DNA of 64,000 nucleotides from Polyodon spathula (taxonomy: Eukaryota; Chordata; Actinopteri; Acipenseriformes; Polyodontidae), in the NCBI RefSeq assembly GCF_017654505.1, contig NC_054536.1:12765794-12829793 (forward strand), read 5' to 3'. Under the pieces are notes generated by a model. It saw only the letters and a list, made by a program, of their open reading frames with translations. It was not told the origin of the DNA and did no database searches. The translations under genes and the position numbers were made by a program. Position 1 is the first letter of the stretch; each line of letters begins with the position of its first letter. Below are positions 14,785 to 31,999 of this stretch, piece after piece.

Positions 14785-17700
14785 TAACGTAAATTGAACG
14801 TAATTGTAAAAAGAAAACGACAAAACTAAAAAGAAAACACAGCCATATGGAAACGTCTAATATAGCCCAAACAACTTTGTTGCTTCATTATTTTAAACTA
14901 AACTACACAGTAAAGACATGAGTACTAACTATACTGCAGCCTATGCATCACACTGGGAAAATAAGCTTGTATATATCTGTTCCCAAGGCGTTGCTACTGT
15001 GACAAAGGGTAGTTGCATAAACAGAAGAGTTAACTTTTAATGGAAGGACAGGCAGTTTATAAAACTGACTTGTTCACCAGGCTACAGTCTGACGCGTGCG
15101 TGCCGTGGTACCTGCGTCCACTTCTGACACCAATGTAGCGATCTCGGTTACCGCAGATAGGCGCATCACACAGGGCGAGGCAATCCACACACATGCGCGG
15201 GGTGTGCGTGAACCCGGGACCTCTCGCACTGAAGCATAGCGCTGATACCGCTGTACAAGAGTCGGCTCCTTTGCAAGGAGCGTATATCGGGCTTATGTCT
15301 TTGTATGTGATTACGTCAAATACCAGCTCTGCTGCTGCCTTCCCCTGTGCACGCTACAATATACAAATTACAATAGGTGTATTTTTATAGTGGGCATACT
15401 GTTTGTTCTGGGCATCCACCAGAAATTTTAAAAAAACTGTAATCGATAGCTAAAAATGTCATTACCGTCCAACCCTAATACATTACGCAAACTCATACAT
15501 GCCAACAGTTGCTATATAGTTGGGACAGTCCTGATTTCCTAGCAAATGCCTGATCGCCTTTGTCCTGATGCATAAGAAGAAAGTCCCAATATTTACCCAT
15601 AGAAAAAAAAAAAATGTATTCTGCACAGCAGTTAGTGAAAACCGCACGCTGTGCTCTTCGTGCGGCTGACACATCTGCTGATCACTAACTTATACAAAGG
15701 TAAGAACGCTTCATTATGTCTATTTTTACTGTCATGATGGTCTTGTCGTGTAGAGTTGGGGGGGGGGGGGGTGTTACGTCTATTATATGATAGAGTGTTT
15801 TTTGCATATGACCAGAGTCACCCGACCACCTCCCGGAGACAAGAGTCCCGCTGAACAGTTTCTAAATGTTAGCAAGTATGCTAATTACAACCAAAAGTCG
15901 AAACGTCCTTTGAAAGTCGTGTCCCATACTTACGAAGAGAAACATTTCCCCCCTCGTCATAGCCCTAGTGCAGTCACTGCCACATAACAGAAAACAAGAA
16001 GAGTACGTTTATCCAGTGAATCAACATCATTATTTAAAATCCCTTCAATAATTCAAGAATCAGACAGAAGTGTAAATAGAACTAGGAATATAAAACAAAG
16101 AGGCGACGCATACCTATGAGCAGACGAAGTGGCGGGGCACAGGATGAGAAGACACGAAGTAAATCCAACACACACAGGCTGGGGTCTCTAACAAAACGAT
16201 TATAATCTGCAGACCCCTGTTTGCTGCACAGCTCCTGAAGCCTTCGTTTTTCACAGGAATCTGTGGTGTACTCTACCAATGCTCGAAGAAATGCCTAGAT
16301 GTGAAAAAAATTAAGAAAAAGTAATTATAGCTAACAAAACCTTCCCTGTTTTGCACGTCCATTATCTACATAGGCCTCAAATGTGTAGTTTTGAAAGAAG
16401 CAAGTTATAGCAAGTGTAGCATTTATCATGTTTAAAATAAGTTTACTCAGCCATGTCTCTCTTTCAAAACTACAGATCTCAGACCTATAAAACAAAAGGG
16501 AATGCAAAAGCATTCATGTGTTCGCTATGATCAGTGCAAGACAAGGATTTGCTTTACATAAGGATCTGTTTTTAACAGGTTTCAAAATAAAGATGTTATC
16601 TCATTCTTAATTTACTGTCAAAAATGTACTGTCTGGCAAAATAAAAAAAATACATGGTAAAAAGGTAATTCTTTATTAATCCTATTTAAATATTGTTTTT
16701 ACAACACAAGAATGATTCAATTTGGGCACCTTCTTTGGAACAGCTCTTATTTCCAAACACCAGGTCAGAAGATAACGTAGCGTGCTGTTCTCAGGAATGT
16801 ATGCTGGAAGCTGTGCCACTGTTGAGAGAAATCTCTAAGTTAATACTTATTTATATTATGTCTGGATGGATATTAGGGGAGGTAAATCTATAAGTAAAGA
16901 TAATACAGCATGGTGTGCTGGCATTTAGATAATTTTCTGAATCCCTGTATAAAATGAATATGTATCAAACACTGGGGTCTAGGTCAGTGATCTGAACCGT
17001 GGTGAACTGAAACTCCAGCTGGTCTTTTCCTCCAGGGGTGATATGTTAAACTACTTATTAACATTAATACATACATAATAAACATACAATTCATAAAAAA
17101 ACAGGTTATTAAGATCTGCCAGTACTTATATTATTAAACAGACTCACTGTGCCTTAAGTTATTTGGTTTCTGATTTTCATTATATCCTTAAGTTTGTGCT
17201 TAGCAAGGTTCATAGCAATATGTTCTCTACTGAAGACCATTACAATATGCATCTAGTTAGTACCCCACAAGGGCTTTTTGCATTATTAAATGGGAGGTAA
17301 GAGGTTGAGCAGATTCTTATTATCACCTCAAAACCTGTCCAAGCATCTCTGTACTGGAAAAAAAAACAAACATCAGACTCAACGCATCTCGTTAGCATCA
17401 GCAATTAACTCAAATAATGCTACTTTCGGCAGGGAAGCAAAGGTGTTGATGGTAAGATTCAAATTATATGAATAGAAAAATTAGGTGCTCCCTATTAAGT
17501 AATGATTCTTACAACAGGCAGACTTTAACTGTACTTGTACTTATTTTTTCCTACAGCATACCCTTCTTTTTGGTGTCTGGTTTAAGTTTTAGCTTAACAC
17601 AGTAGTCCTTCTTTTCTGCAAGTTCCAGTCTCAAAATGAGTTGTTCCACCTCATTACTGCTGTTTGGGCAGATCATATTAAAGGAATCTCCAGGCTGGTA

Positions 17701-20700
17701 TGAGATTGGAGTTTTCTGCAAAACAAATATTGTCCTTATAGACTATTCTTTGGGCAGCTTATTTCTGCTAGCATTTCATAAAAAGAAACAATGGAAATCT
17801 TGCAATGCAAACAGAACTACATAATTCTAAACTCAAAATATTTAACAATGAAACAAAAAAATACATACAGAAAGGTCCAGTTGAAGTAGTAGGGCTGTTT
17901 TCACGGCATCCTTTTGTGTGATTTGCTGAGCTCCAGTAACTGGGACCTGGTATACAGTTTCCTGGGTACTCGGAGGACAAGCTTCCTACAAAAGTAAACA
18001 CACATCAGATGAAGAGGTACTGCTTTTACTATATTACTGTACTCTTCGGGGTTAACCATACAGGAATAACATTCTTTTTGCTGGCTCTTATTAAAGTGCT
18101 TGTAGCTGTTGGAGAAAATGGGTTTTAGATTGAGTTAGTATTTGGGTTTGAGTTAGTTAGACAACTTTGGGTTTAATATTGCTTGTTGGAGCAGGAAAAT
18201 CAGACGGTAAGAACAGAGCTTTGAAGTGCACCACATGGCGATTTAAAGGGGGACCCTTGTTTTCTCAGAGATAACATTCTGGGGCTGAAACCTTCAAAAG
18301 AATTACAATCTCCCTCCTTCCTCACATTATGGTTTCCTGAGTAAAACATCAAAGAGGCTTTGATGTTACATTCACTTACGGTAATAAAAGGAAGGTGGAC
18401 TGATATCACTGGTTGATAAAAATATGCATCAGTATGTAACTGTCTTTTCTGATAGGTTAAGGAATAAGTAGTGATGTCATAAGAGAAGCTACATTACATT
18501 ACATCTGAACATGTGTATCAATTGTTGATTCTATTATAACTTGTGCTTAAGGAAAATAGAGCATAGTTGCTCTACTAAATTCGGAATCACAATAATTTTA
18601 TAATCACGGATGCACAGCGAAAAAAACAACATTAAGAAACGTCTTAAAGGGTACATAACAACCTTTTTTATTTTATTGTGTTACATGTTCCCATGTGTTA
18701 CTAGAGCTGTTTATGTAAGGTGTGTGCATTGTTTTACATGTTGACCACTTTTTTGGAAAAGGATAATGGGAAAAGCAGTTCTGGAGAGGTCCATGTGGGT
18801 ATACGGGAAGCTATCTTGAGGCAGGGAATGCAATTTAAAAGTTTAAAAAAGTGGTCAAAATGTAAAAATAATAATAAAATAATAATAACAATAATAATAA
18901 ATAATAATAATAATTAAAACACACACCTTAAGTAAACAATTGTAGCAACACATGGGAATATGTAACACAATAAAATAAAAATGTCCTTTGTATTGTACCC
19001 TTTAAATTTCTACAACCAAATAGCTTAGTAAATCTTACCCGCCGTGCACTCTTTCATTATGTAGGTTTTAAATGTACCGTTTTGAAAGAAAGGCATATCA
19101 GAGCACTCACTTTAATTTTAAAGCATGACATCTGCTTCTGCACTTGGCTAAGAAAGTTACCAGTTTGTTTGCCTTGCCTCTCAGGAAGTGTTCATGCTTT
19201 ACTTCCTAGGTCATTTCACTCAAGTGGTCTCTTGGGAGTTAAAGAGCATATGACAGACTGTAAAGCACTGTGGTTAAAAGGGGTGCAGCTAGTTCTTACA
19301 CATAGGCTTTAAAGGGGTCAGACAATGTATGTTTACTGCATGTCAAAAACCTGAGCTTGTGAACACTATTTTTTGTATCAATAAGTTAATCTATAAATGT
19401 TGGTGGAGGAGTGTCAAAATGCAAAAAAACCAAAATGGTCCTGTATGAGTGTTTAAAATATGCAACATGTTTAATAAGCATAAAAATTCTGGCACGCTGT
19501 GCAATCCGTTTTGTTTGTCATTTGCTATTTTTATTTAATGGTTTACTAATCGGTATGGCAAACAATTTACAAAACTGCAATACCTTTTTATATTTTAAAA
19601 TATAGCAATACAATACCGTACCTGTTCCGAAGCAATGAGAAACTCCACATCCAAGTACTCTGCTGGCACTGCAGGAACATTAAGCGCAGACTCTGCCAGT
19701 GGTGGGATAGATCTGGACAGAGAATGCTCTGATGAGGTTGTTTCAGGCACTGGTTTGGGTTTGTCCGAAACTGGCTCTGGAAACTTGGAACCCAGGCCTC
19801 CTGAATCGTTTAACTTCAGTAGATGTAAGTTCAAATGTGTAGCCGAGTTATCCACAGTCTCTTTGTCAGCGAAGGTTTCACGCTGTCCGTTTGGAACCAC
19901 ACCTGCATGGTCGCTTGCCTCCATTTCGTTCAGGGCAGCAGAAATGCTTGATGTTAAGGCTTTCTTTGTTGCACTCCACAGCCCATCAATCCAGGGCTCA
20001 ACTACCAACTCCAAGCTAATTGGACAGAGGAAAGAGAAAAAAGCCCCCTGGATAATGGTTCTGCATCCCATAGTGTCCAGCAGTTAACACTGGGCACAAC
20101 GTCTTGCTAAGCTACCCTACTTACTATTTAATGTCAACAAAATAATATGAATAATATGTTCTTCTCTTACCCCACACCATCATCTGCATGCCCTGTTGCA
20201 TAGAATCGCTGAGCTCCCAGTTCTTGAAGACGCCTGTCAATGGTTTTTCCACCGTTGCAGAAATTTGTATAATTTGAATCTCCCAACCCTTGACAGGATA
20301 GAAGTTAAAAAGTTAAAACAAATAAAAACGAACATTAATCTACCTACCATATGATAATTACCAAGTCTCTAGTAGCTAGTAACCAAACTAATTGCTGAAC
20401 ATGTAAATAAAGCAAAGTGATTCACCGTAATTCATTTACTGTACCTATTCTGTATCTCACTATACTAGTTTGCTGATAAAAAAAAAAAAAAAGCCTTGCG
20501 CATTATTGTATGTTTAACTACATATATGGAACCTAATTACAAATGTCTGGCGTACAGAGCAACACCTCCACTTATCTTCACACTCTGATACCCCCAATGC
20601 CATGTGCTCAATAATGTTAATACCAAGTTGCACTCCAATTGGATAAGTGTTTTTCCAGATATATAAAAAATGTAAAGTGTGGCGGATGTAGTGATGTCCA

Positions 20701-21614
20701 GATCTACCTACAGCAGCTTCCATTAGAATTGCCAAAGATTTCACCTTCTGCTTTTATTCTGAACTTAATGACAACTAAGCTTACAACACAAACAGTAGTG
20801 TTCAAATCATTGGGGTAGCACTTATCTAACAATAATAAAAAGAACACACAAGCTGGTCACCAGAGGGCATACATCTTACCTAAAAGAGCATAGCGCAGAT
20901 GTGCAAAGTGATCAGGAGGGAGCGTCTTGGCCCTTATGCTCTTTACAAACTTAATGGCTGTGTCTGGTGGTTCACCATCCCCAGTGGTAGAGACAACGAT
21001 AACAACAGGTGAGGTTTCTTTTTTCAAGTTGTACTGTAGAAACAAAGTAATCAACGTCATAAAATAGGGGAGCAAGTCTCCTAAATGTTTAAACTTTAGG
21101 ATCTAACACATTTAGCCATTTAAACTTTACAACCTTGCAAATGAATCTAACCAATCAAAAAAGCAATCATTAGAAATTATTGCAACATGTATCTGTGTTC
21201 TCAAGTCCAAGAATCCAGGCAGCATTGAATTGTATATAAAAGGACAGTGATGAGATGTTGAATATGTGAAGAACAGTGTCAAATCTAAATACAGACACTT
21301 CTTCATTACAATTAGAGATCTTTGTGTCCTTGTATTCAGAAACACCGTAGTTTAGATCAATTGAACACCCTTCAATTATCTAGAGCAGATTTCTGCCAAT
21401 GCACATATGATGTGGAGTTACTGGTGTGCAGTTCTGAAAAATAGAAAAGGGTGGAAATGTACATGATTACCTTTTCTTGTTGGCTCATACAACAAATATC
21501 AGCTACAAATTTATATTCATTTGCTTTTTCGCAAATTTCTTCAGCAATTGCTTGAGCCTGTCCACGCTGTGAACCATACAGCAGCAAGAAGCGGTCTTTC
21601 ACCTCACATGGCAT
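277..21614 (-). CDS. mtrr: Methionine synthase reductase, 13 of about 14 coding exons (C-terminal exon off window)
   Basis: MTRR reactivates cob(II)alamin methionine synthase by passing electrons from NADPH through FAD and FMN. Exons in coding order: 21614-21471, 21033-20880, 20288-20171, 20015-19622, 17985-17869, 17715-17562, 16818-16730, 16294-16114, 12893-12851, 12057-11862, 9316-9198, 2291-2199, 459-277. All junctions are AG/GT and the phases chain without a break (1985 nt, 661 codons). Residues 1-138 are the flavodoxin-like FMN domain ([38 protein letters not shown]). Exon 4 (residues 139-270) is the variable hinge. Residues 271-530 form the connecting and FAD region (SYQPGD, RSYS, GVCTGWL). 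The NADP-binding part has [16 protein letters not shown] and [14 protein letters not shown]. The start [12 protein letters not shown] is the only ATG in the first coding exon and lies four residues upstream of the human-like start. The final ~45 codons after YVCG lie left of base 1. Family assignment is very secure; expression is not tested. Confidence 0.96.
995..1735. repeat. Direct repeat pair, about 620 bp apart
   Basis: 995-1110 and 1617-1735 share, in order, GACCTC, AATATTTTATTTAAATACCA, CTTCAGTGTTGC and a tail rich in CAAACATCAAAA/AATAAAC. Identity is roughly 75 percent by eye. A related stretch (CCCTCATTTG, CTACACA, AGTGCCAA) is seen at 1215-1260 and again at 56130-56170, so this is a dispersed family. 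Confidence 0.6.
3193..3232. repeat. Perfect 18-bp palindrome with 4-base loop
   Basis: TTTTATATAAACTATACA (3193-3210) and its exact complement (3215-3232) flank ATTC. It can form an AT-rich cruciform or hairpin. It lies in an mtrr intron. Confidence 0.9.
3705..4039. mobile_element. hAT-type foldback MITE with 8-bp target duplication
   Basis: The ends are inverted copies: left AAGGGTTTCCTGGTCTTGAG, right (complement) CAGGGCTTCCCAACCCTGGT, and further inward TGTGTCTTYTGRTTTTCATT occurs on both arms. The element is flanked by identical CCTTAAGG octamers (3697-3704 and 4040-4047), the duplication length of hAT transposons. No transposase. It lies in an mtrr intron. Confidence 0.85.
5255..5578. 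mobile_element. 5'-truncated copy of the piggyBac-like MITE, mtrr intron
   Basis: The sequence from about 5258 aligns with 30092-30403, sharing ATATTCTTTGAG, GCTGGATGCAGAAGCAG, GGGGCTATCAGATA, CTATCGGTCTCAC, GACTGGAAAGGGAAAATTGTA and the right end CAAAGGG followed by TTAA (5579-5582). The left end with CCCTTTGC is missing. Identity is roughly 75-80 percent by eye. Confidence 0.8.
6150..6490. repeat. Dispersed repeat, copy 1
   Basis: Begins GTTACAAACGAGAGGCCATT and parallels 10790-10990 in order and spacing (CCATT..ACCCATC, TAGTAGCT, an AAGGAT segment, CATTCC). It resembles retroelement 3' tails recalled from non-teleost ray-finned fishes; that recall is unverified. Confidence 0.5.
9400..9690. 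repeat. Tandem duplicated dispersed repeat in an mtrr intron
   Basis: Two units (about 9405-9525 and 9548-9685) share TTTTGCAAACAT, GACATCTGGTACTAGAATAG and AAATGTGTTA. A third, more diverged copy at 19065-19215 contains ATGACATCTGCTTCTG, AAGAAAG and CAGGAAGTG. Family unknown. Confidence 0.6.
10790..10995. repeat. Dispersed repeat, copy 2, with AAGAACAT tail
   Basis: Starts with three AAGAACAT-type octamers (10791-10815), then TTTACAAATGAGAGGAGGCC, ATTCAGCCCATCTTGCTCG and TAGTAGCTTATTGATCCC. This head is better preserved than in copy 1. It is probably the 3' end of a non-LTR element, with short tandem units as tail. Confidence 0.6.
11205..11765. repeat. Internally repeated dispersed element
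   Basis: Repeated modules: TCAATAACTT, ACCAAGTT(C/T)CAT, ACAATTGTATAA(A/G)C, and CTCCATATTT/CTCCATATCA with intervening CAGACAG. Further copies of the modules appear at 20575-20705, 34630-34790 and 61390-62110. The modular structure suggests a minisatellite-like family spread through introns. Confidence 0.55.
13018..13260. repeat. Possible Tc1/mariner terminal sequence
   Basis: CAGCCATGACCAAATGTTTTGCATCACCC resembles the terminal repeat of a Tc1-like family common in fish and amphibians. The matching opposite end was not found within 1 kb, so only one end is supported. Confidence 0.4.
13878..13909. repeat. Poly-A tract, 32 bases
   Basis: Uninterrupted A run in an mtrr intron. Confidence 0.95.
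14751..14776. repeat. (AT)n microsatellite
   Basis: Thirteen AT units followed by a T run, in an mtrr intron. Confidence 0.9.
15118..15358 (-). mobile_element. Solo-LTR-like sequence with adjoining primer-binding-like site
   Basis: TGTAGCG (15134-15140) and CGCTACA (15352-15358) are exact inverted repeats bounding 225 bp in the TG...CA manner of a long terminal repeat. Directly beyond it, on the minus strand, lies TTGGTGTCAGAAGTGG (complement of 15118-15133), which resembles the TGG-starting primer-binding site that follows a 5' LTR. The interior is CpG-rich and contains a tRNA T-arm-like GGTCCCGGGTTCAC, so a tRNA-derived SINE is an alternative. No retroelement gene was seen. Confidence 0.5.
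18648..19001. mobile_element. Second TTAA-flanked foldback MITE
   Basis: The ends AGGGTAC and GTACCCT are flanked on both sides by TTAA (18644-18647 and 19002-19005). The arms are long: TTTTATTTTATTGTGTTACA and TTCCCATGTGTT occur on the left, and in complement on the right with few changes. GACCACTTTTTT also appears on both arms. The middle holds an AAT microsatellite. The TTAA duplication suggests piggyBac-type transposition. Its ends differ from those of the 29891-30403 element. Confidence 0.75.
18866..18916. repeat. (AAT)n microsatellite inside the MITE
   Basis: Imperfect ATA/ATAA repeats, about 50 bp, at the centre of the foldback element. Confidence 0.9.
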
Positions 21615-22003
21615 GACAGGAAAACTCCTATACAAGCAAACACAAAGTACTGACAACACAACTATCTACTTTTAATACAAAATACAAAACACTGCATTAC
21701 TCACTAAATGATGACACAGCAACAAAAACAAAATACAGCATTTTAAATGGTACAGGACGAATCTAAAAAGGACTCCACTTTTTAAAAAGGAAAAAAAAAA
21801 CGAAATGTCATGGTGCAAAATAAGAAATAAATAACCTAACTTAATTAAATACTTGCTATGCTTATTTCTAGTTTTCTAACTTTAATGGGTGTATTTACTC
21901 ATTTTACTCGAGTAAAAGGCTAGGAAAAAAGAACATTTTCAGTCTTGGAATGGAAATCTTATGTCAGTCCTACAGGCTTTGTACTATAGTCTAGCAGGCA
22001 GTA

Positions 22004-22022
22004 ACACAGCGCCATCTGCTGA
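22004..22022. promoter_or_regulatory. CTCF-like motif in mtrr intron 1
   Basis: CAGCGCCATCTGCTG closely resembles the CTCF core (AGCGCCMYCTRSTGG). It lies between the mtrr first exon and the divergent cct5 promoter side. Motif match only; no conservation or binding data. Confidence 0.3.
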
Positions 22023-22544
22023 CAAAAACAAACATACAGTACAACATATTATGCAAGCGTGGGACACCACTCCAACCTCACCCCCTGGGGCTACAGTATC
22101 ACCCCCAAGATTCAACTACGTAACTGGCACGTGTAAACGGAGAAGAATTATTACCCCAAATGAAGGCCAGTGTTCTAAATGTAATAGCAAGGTAGTCTGT
22201 CTGGATCAGTCTATAGCTTTGATTCAGAACTGAAGTTTCAAAGGAAGTTCTTACAAATAACAATACGCTGCTTAGTTAAAAGGACTAGTTTATGATTTCA
22301 CATTTGAATTTCAAAACAACCCTATACTGCTGTTAATATTCTAATTTTGCCTTGTTGTCAGTCAAACTATAGTAGCCATCAGTGCTTACTGTGCAGTGGA
22401 AACTTATTTTAAAACCAGAACCATATAACGCTGCAATAACTTACAACTTTTACAATCAAAATGTAAGACATAAATAATCACGCACCGTAGTGCAATCGCC
22501 TATAATATTAATCCAGCCGGAAAATAGCAAAAATAAAATCTTAC

Positions 22545-22640
22545 CAACAGTATCTAAATGTGCCCAACTGCGGAACCACACTACTCCTGACTGTGTTGTA
22601 ATGTGGCACAGCAGCACTGTAAAGCGGAACAGCACACGCT
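22545..22640 (-). other. mtrr: Candidate non-coding first exon of mtrr
   Basis: On the minus strand a good splice donor (CTGTTG then GTAAGA) sits at 22545/22544, about 0.9 kb upstream of the acceptor at 21628 that opens the ATG-bearing exon. No ATG-initiated frame continues from it into the coding exon, so it would be 5' UTR. The upper boundary (transcription start) is a guess. A CCAAT box lies just upstream. Transcript evidence would be needed to confirm it. Confidence 0.4.
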
Positions 22641-22675
22641 GTTCTTCCGATTGACGTACGCAAATAACATACTAG

Positions 22676-22680
22676 CCAAT
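22676..22680. promoter_or_regulatory. CCAAT box upstream of the mtrr first exon
   Basis: A CCAAT pentamer (reads on the plus strand) lies about 40-130 bp upstream of the proposed mtrr first exon, inside a locally GC-richer stretch with several CpGs (22560-22690). NF-Y sites work in either orientation. Short motif, so support comes only from position. Confidence 0.3.
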
Positions 22681-23924
22681 CGACTTTGTATAGAGGCGGG
22701 ATGAATGGCTAATGACATCTTCCTGTAATAAAAAAAAAATGACGCTAATCTCGTTCTTGTCATAGGATGAGAAGAACAGTCTGTCACTTAAATCCTAGGG
22801 GATTTTGGCAAATTATTTATTTTTATTTTTTTCTGCAATTTAAAAAATAGCAAATGCAACCTTTGTAGCGTTTTCAGATATTTTCTTTTGCATACAACAC
22901 ACCGTGTACCACCCTAATGTCTTTCAGTGCACTTTGAGTTTATACTACGTTTATATTGTTTTTTTGTGGGGTTTTTTGTTTTGTTTTGTTTTCATGGAAC
23001 TAATTTTACCATCACAAGCATCTACCACGTACTAGTATTCAGTTGTCTCAGTACCATGTTCACGTTTACAATAACAATACAGTATGCCAGATGCTTGCAA
23101 CAGTGGCATGTTATAAATTCATAGACAAAGTCAATAAGTTACATTTCTATATATCAATAAAAACAGTGGGAGACAGGGCATAAAAACACGTCCACATCGA
23201 TCTGAGGCAGATGTAACCAATGCATCCCGGTATGACAATATTTTTTTCTTTTTTTTTTAACTGCAATTTTGCGCAGAACTTTAAAGACATGCGCAGAGGG
23301 CAAGAGCAGTCAGTACTGTACAGTGTTTATCGGGAAAATGAACAGCCTGCAGTTTGAAGCCTATTAGTTTGTCAGATTATATTTTGAAATAAAAACAACA
23401 GATTCTGAAGCGTTATGATAGTTAAGACTAAACTGAAGTAGCTATTTTAGAGGTATACAACTAACATAGCTTCATAAACGTACGTTTACAGTGCATCACT
23501 CGACTTACGCCTGTATAGCATATCCCCTCAAAGATCTGCATCCCTGCCGCATTGCGCATGAATAACATGAGATCGTCCCTCTCCACCTCTGATTCTTTTT
23601 CTCCTGTCTGAGGTAAAGTACGAGAGATGTGTAAGCGCAGCACTTTCGTCAGGATGGCGTGATTTATTTGTGATGTGATAGTCAGCTATGGTCTGTTTTC
23701 ATTAAAAACGTCTTTGACTTGTTCTTTAATACGCAGCTTATCACAATGATCTTACTTGAGCAACCTGTTGAGTTTTTTTTTGGCAATACAAGCCAACATA
23801 TTACTCGCAGCTAACAATGTACTTATGAGTAACGAATTAATTTGTAGTGAGTTAACTATACAACCGACCTGTTATATAAACAGATAATATCTGCTGTTTA
23901 ATATCTGCTGTTTGAAAGTACAAA

Positions 23925-23926
<2 letters not shown>

Positions 23927-24000
<74 letters not shown>

Positions 24001-24003
24001 TAT
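23927..24003. repeat. (AT)n microsatellite
   Basis: About 75 bp of nearly pure TA/AT dinucleotide repeat in the mtrr-cct5 spacer, about 0.55 kb upstream of the cct5 start codon. Confidence 0.95.
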
Positions 24004-24431
24004 AAGTATCGTCATTATCTTAAATTTTATCTTTCCTTTTCATCATTCCATATTTACAATCAGAAAATGAAAAACTTTTTTTTTTTTTTTTAATTCTCTG
24101 CTCAAAAACAAAAAAGTAAAAATAAGTCAGTTTCCCATTTCACATGAACACAACATACACTACCCAGGAGGAACACAGAATCTCACAGACAGCGACAGAC
24201 AGACCATTCGCCACTCCCCGCGATAGAGGATCAAACCATTTCATATTGCACAATTCTCTTAAATAAGAAAAACTTCATTTTATTTTATTAAACAATTCAC
24301 TAGCTGTACAATTAGTTTACTTATACCACGATCGTGTCAACAAATTGTCGATTATATCAATATATAATGCAATTAAACAACTTTTAAAGACTGTACCACC
24401 CCCTTAAATGTCATTGGCATCGCCGCCCAGC

Positions 24432-24449
24432 CCAATGACTCTTCCAGAA
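24432..24449 (+). promoter_or_regulatory. cct5: cct5 proximal promoter: CCAAT box plus heat-shock-element-like TTCNNGAA
   Basis: CCAAT at 24432-24436 is followed six bases later by TTCCAGAA at 24442-24449, a perfect inverted pair of HSF half-sites. They lie 108-125 bp upstream of the cct5 ATG, in the most CpG-rich part of the spacer (24420-24500). CCT subunit genes are known HSF1 targets in other animals. The function here is inference from motif and position. Confidence 0.45.
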
Positions 24450-24556
24450 AGTGCCGGTTGTTCAGCGCGGGGAGCTGGCGGAACAGAGTGCATAGAAACA
24501 GATAACTGCACTGATTTCAAAAAGATAGAATAAAATCAAGTAGATTTGCGTTCAGT

Positions 24557-31824
<7,268 letters not shown>

Positions 31825-31961
31825 TAGCACACAAGCCATTGTCAGTTTTAAGGCTGCTTTGTCTTGAAGCGCTTCTGGAGAATTGTCAAACCAGTACAAT
31901 TATTTATTATTTGATACTGCAAGTTGTCTCTCGGAAGAACTGTAATTGTACTGACTGCATA

Positions 31962-31967
31962 AATAAA
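31962..31967 (+). terminator. cct5: Polyadenylation signal of cct5
   Basis: AATAAA about 140 bp downstream of the cct5 stop codon, followed within 30 bp by GT/T-rich sequence. It is the first canonical hexamer in the 3' flank, giving a short 3' UTR. Confidence 0.75.
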
Positions 31968-31999
31968 ACATTGATCTGTTCAAGAAGTTTGTCTGATTT

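Larger units (their letters stand above)
12894..16113. other. mtrr intron (3.2 kb)
   Basis: Contains the Tc1-like end, poly-A tract, AT repeat and LTR-like sequence listed separately, plus a G run near 15760. Nothing else supported. Confidence 0.55.
22646..24430. other. Intergenic spacer between the divergent mtrr and cct5 genes
   Basis: This spacer separates the two divergent transcription units. It holds a long AT dinucleotide run, poly-T/A tracts, and on the minus strand an open frame without stop from about 23690 to 23510 followed by a GTAAGT donor-like site (see findings). No FASTKD3-like coding sequence, the head-to-head partner of MTRR in mammals, was recognised. Nothing else is supported. 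Confidence 0.6.

Noticed and set aside
15190..15260. tRNA gene
   Set aside because: Only a T-arm-like and a weak A-box-like segment are seen; it cannot fold as a complete tRNA, and it lies inside an LTR-like repeat.
19635..20087. 150-codon plus-strand open frame
   Set aside because: It is the antisense of the large mtrr hinge exon (20015-19622), whose minus-strand frame matches MTRR and has correct splice sites.
21961..22233. 90-codon plus-strand open frame between mtrr exons
   Set aside because: Lies in mtrr intron 1, has no similarity I recognise, and begins in a CTCF-like and repeat-like segment.
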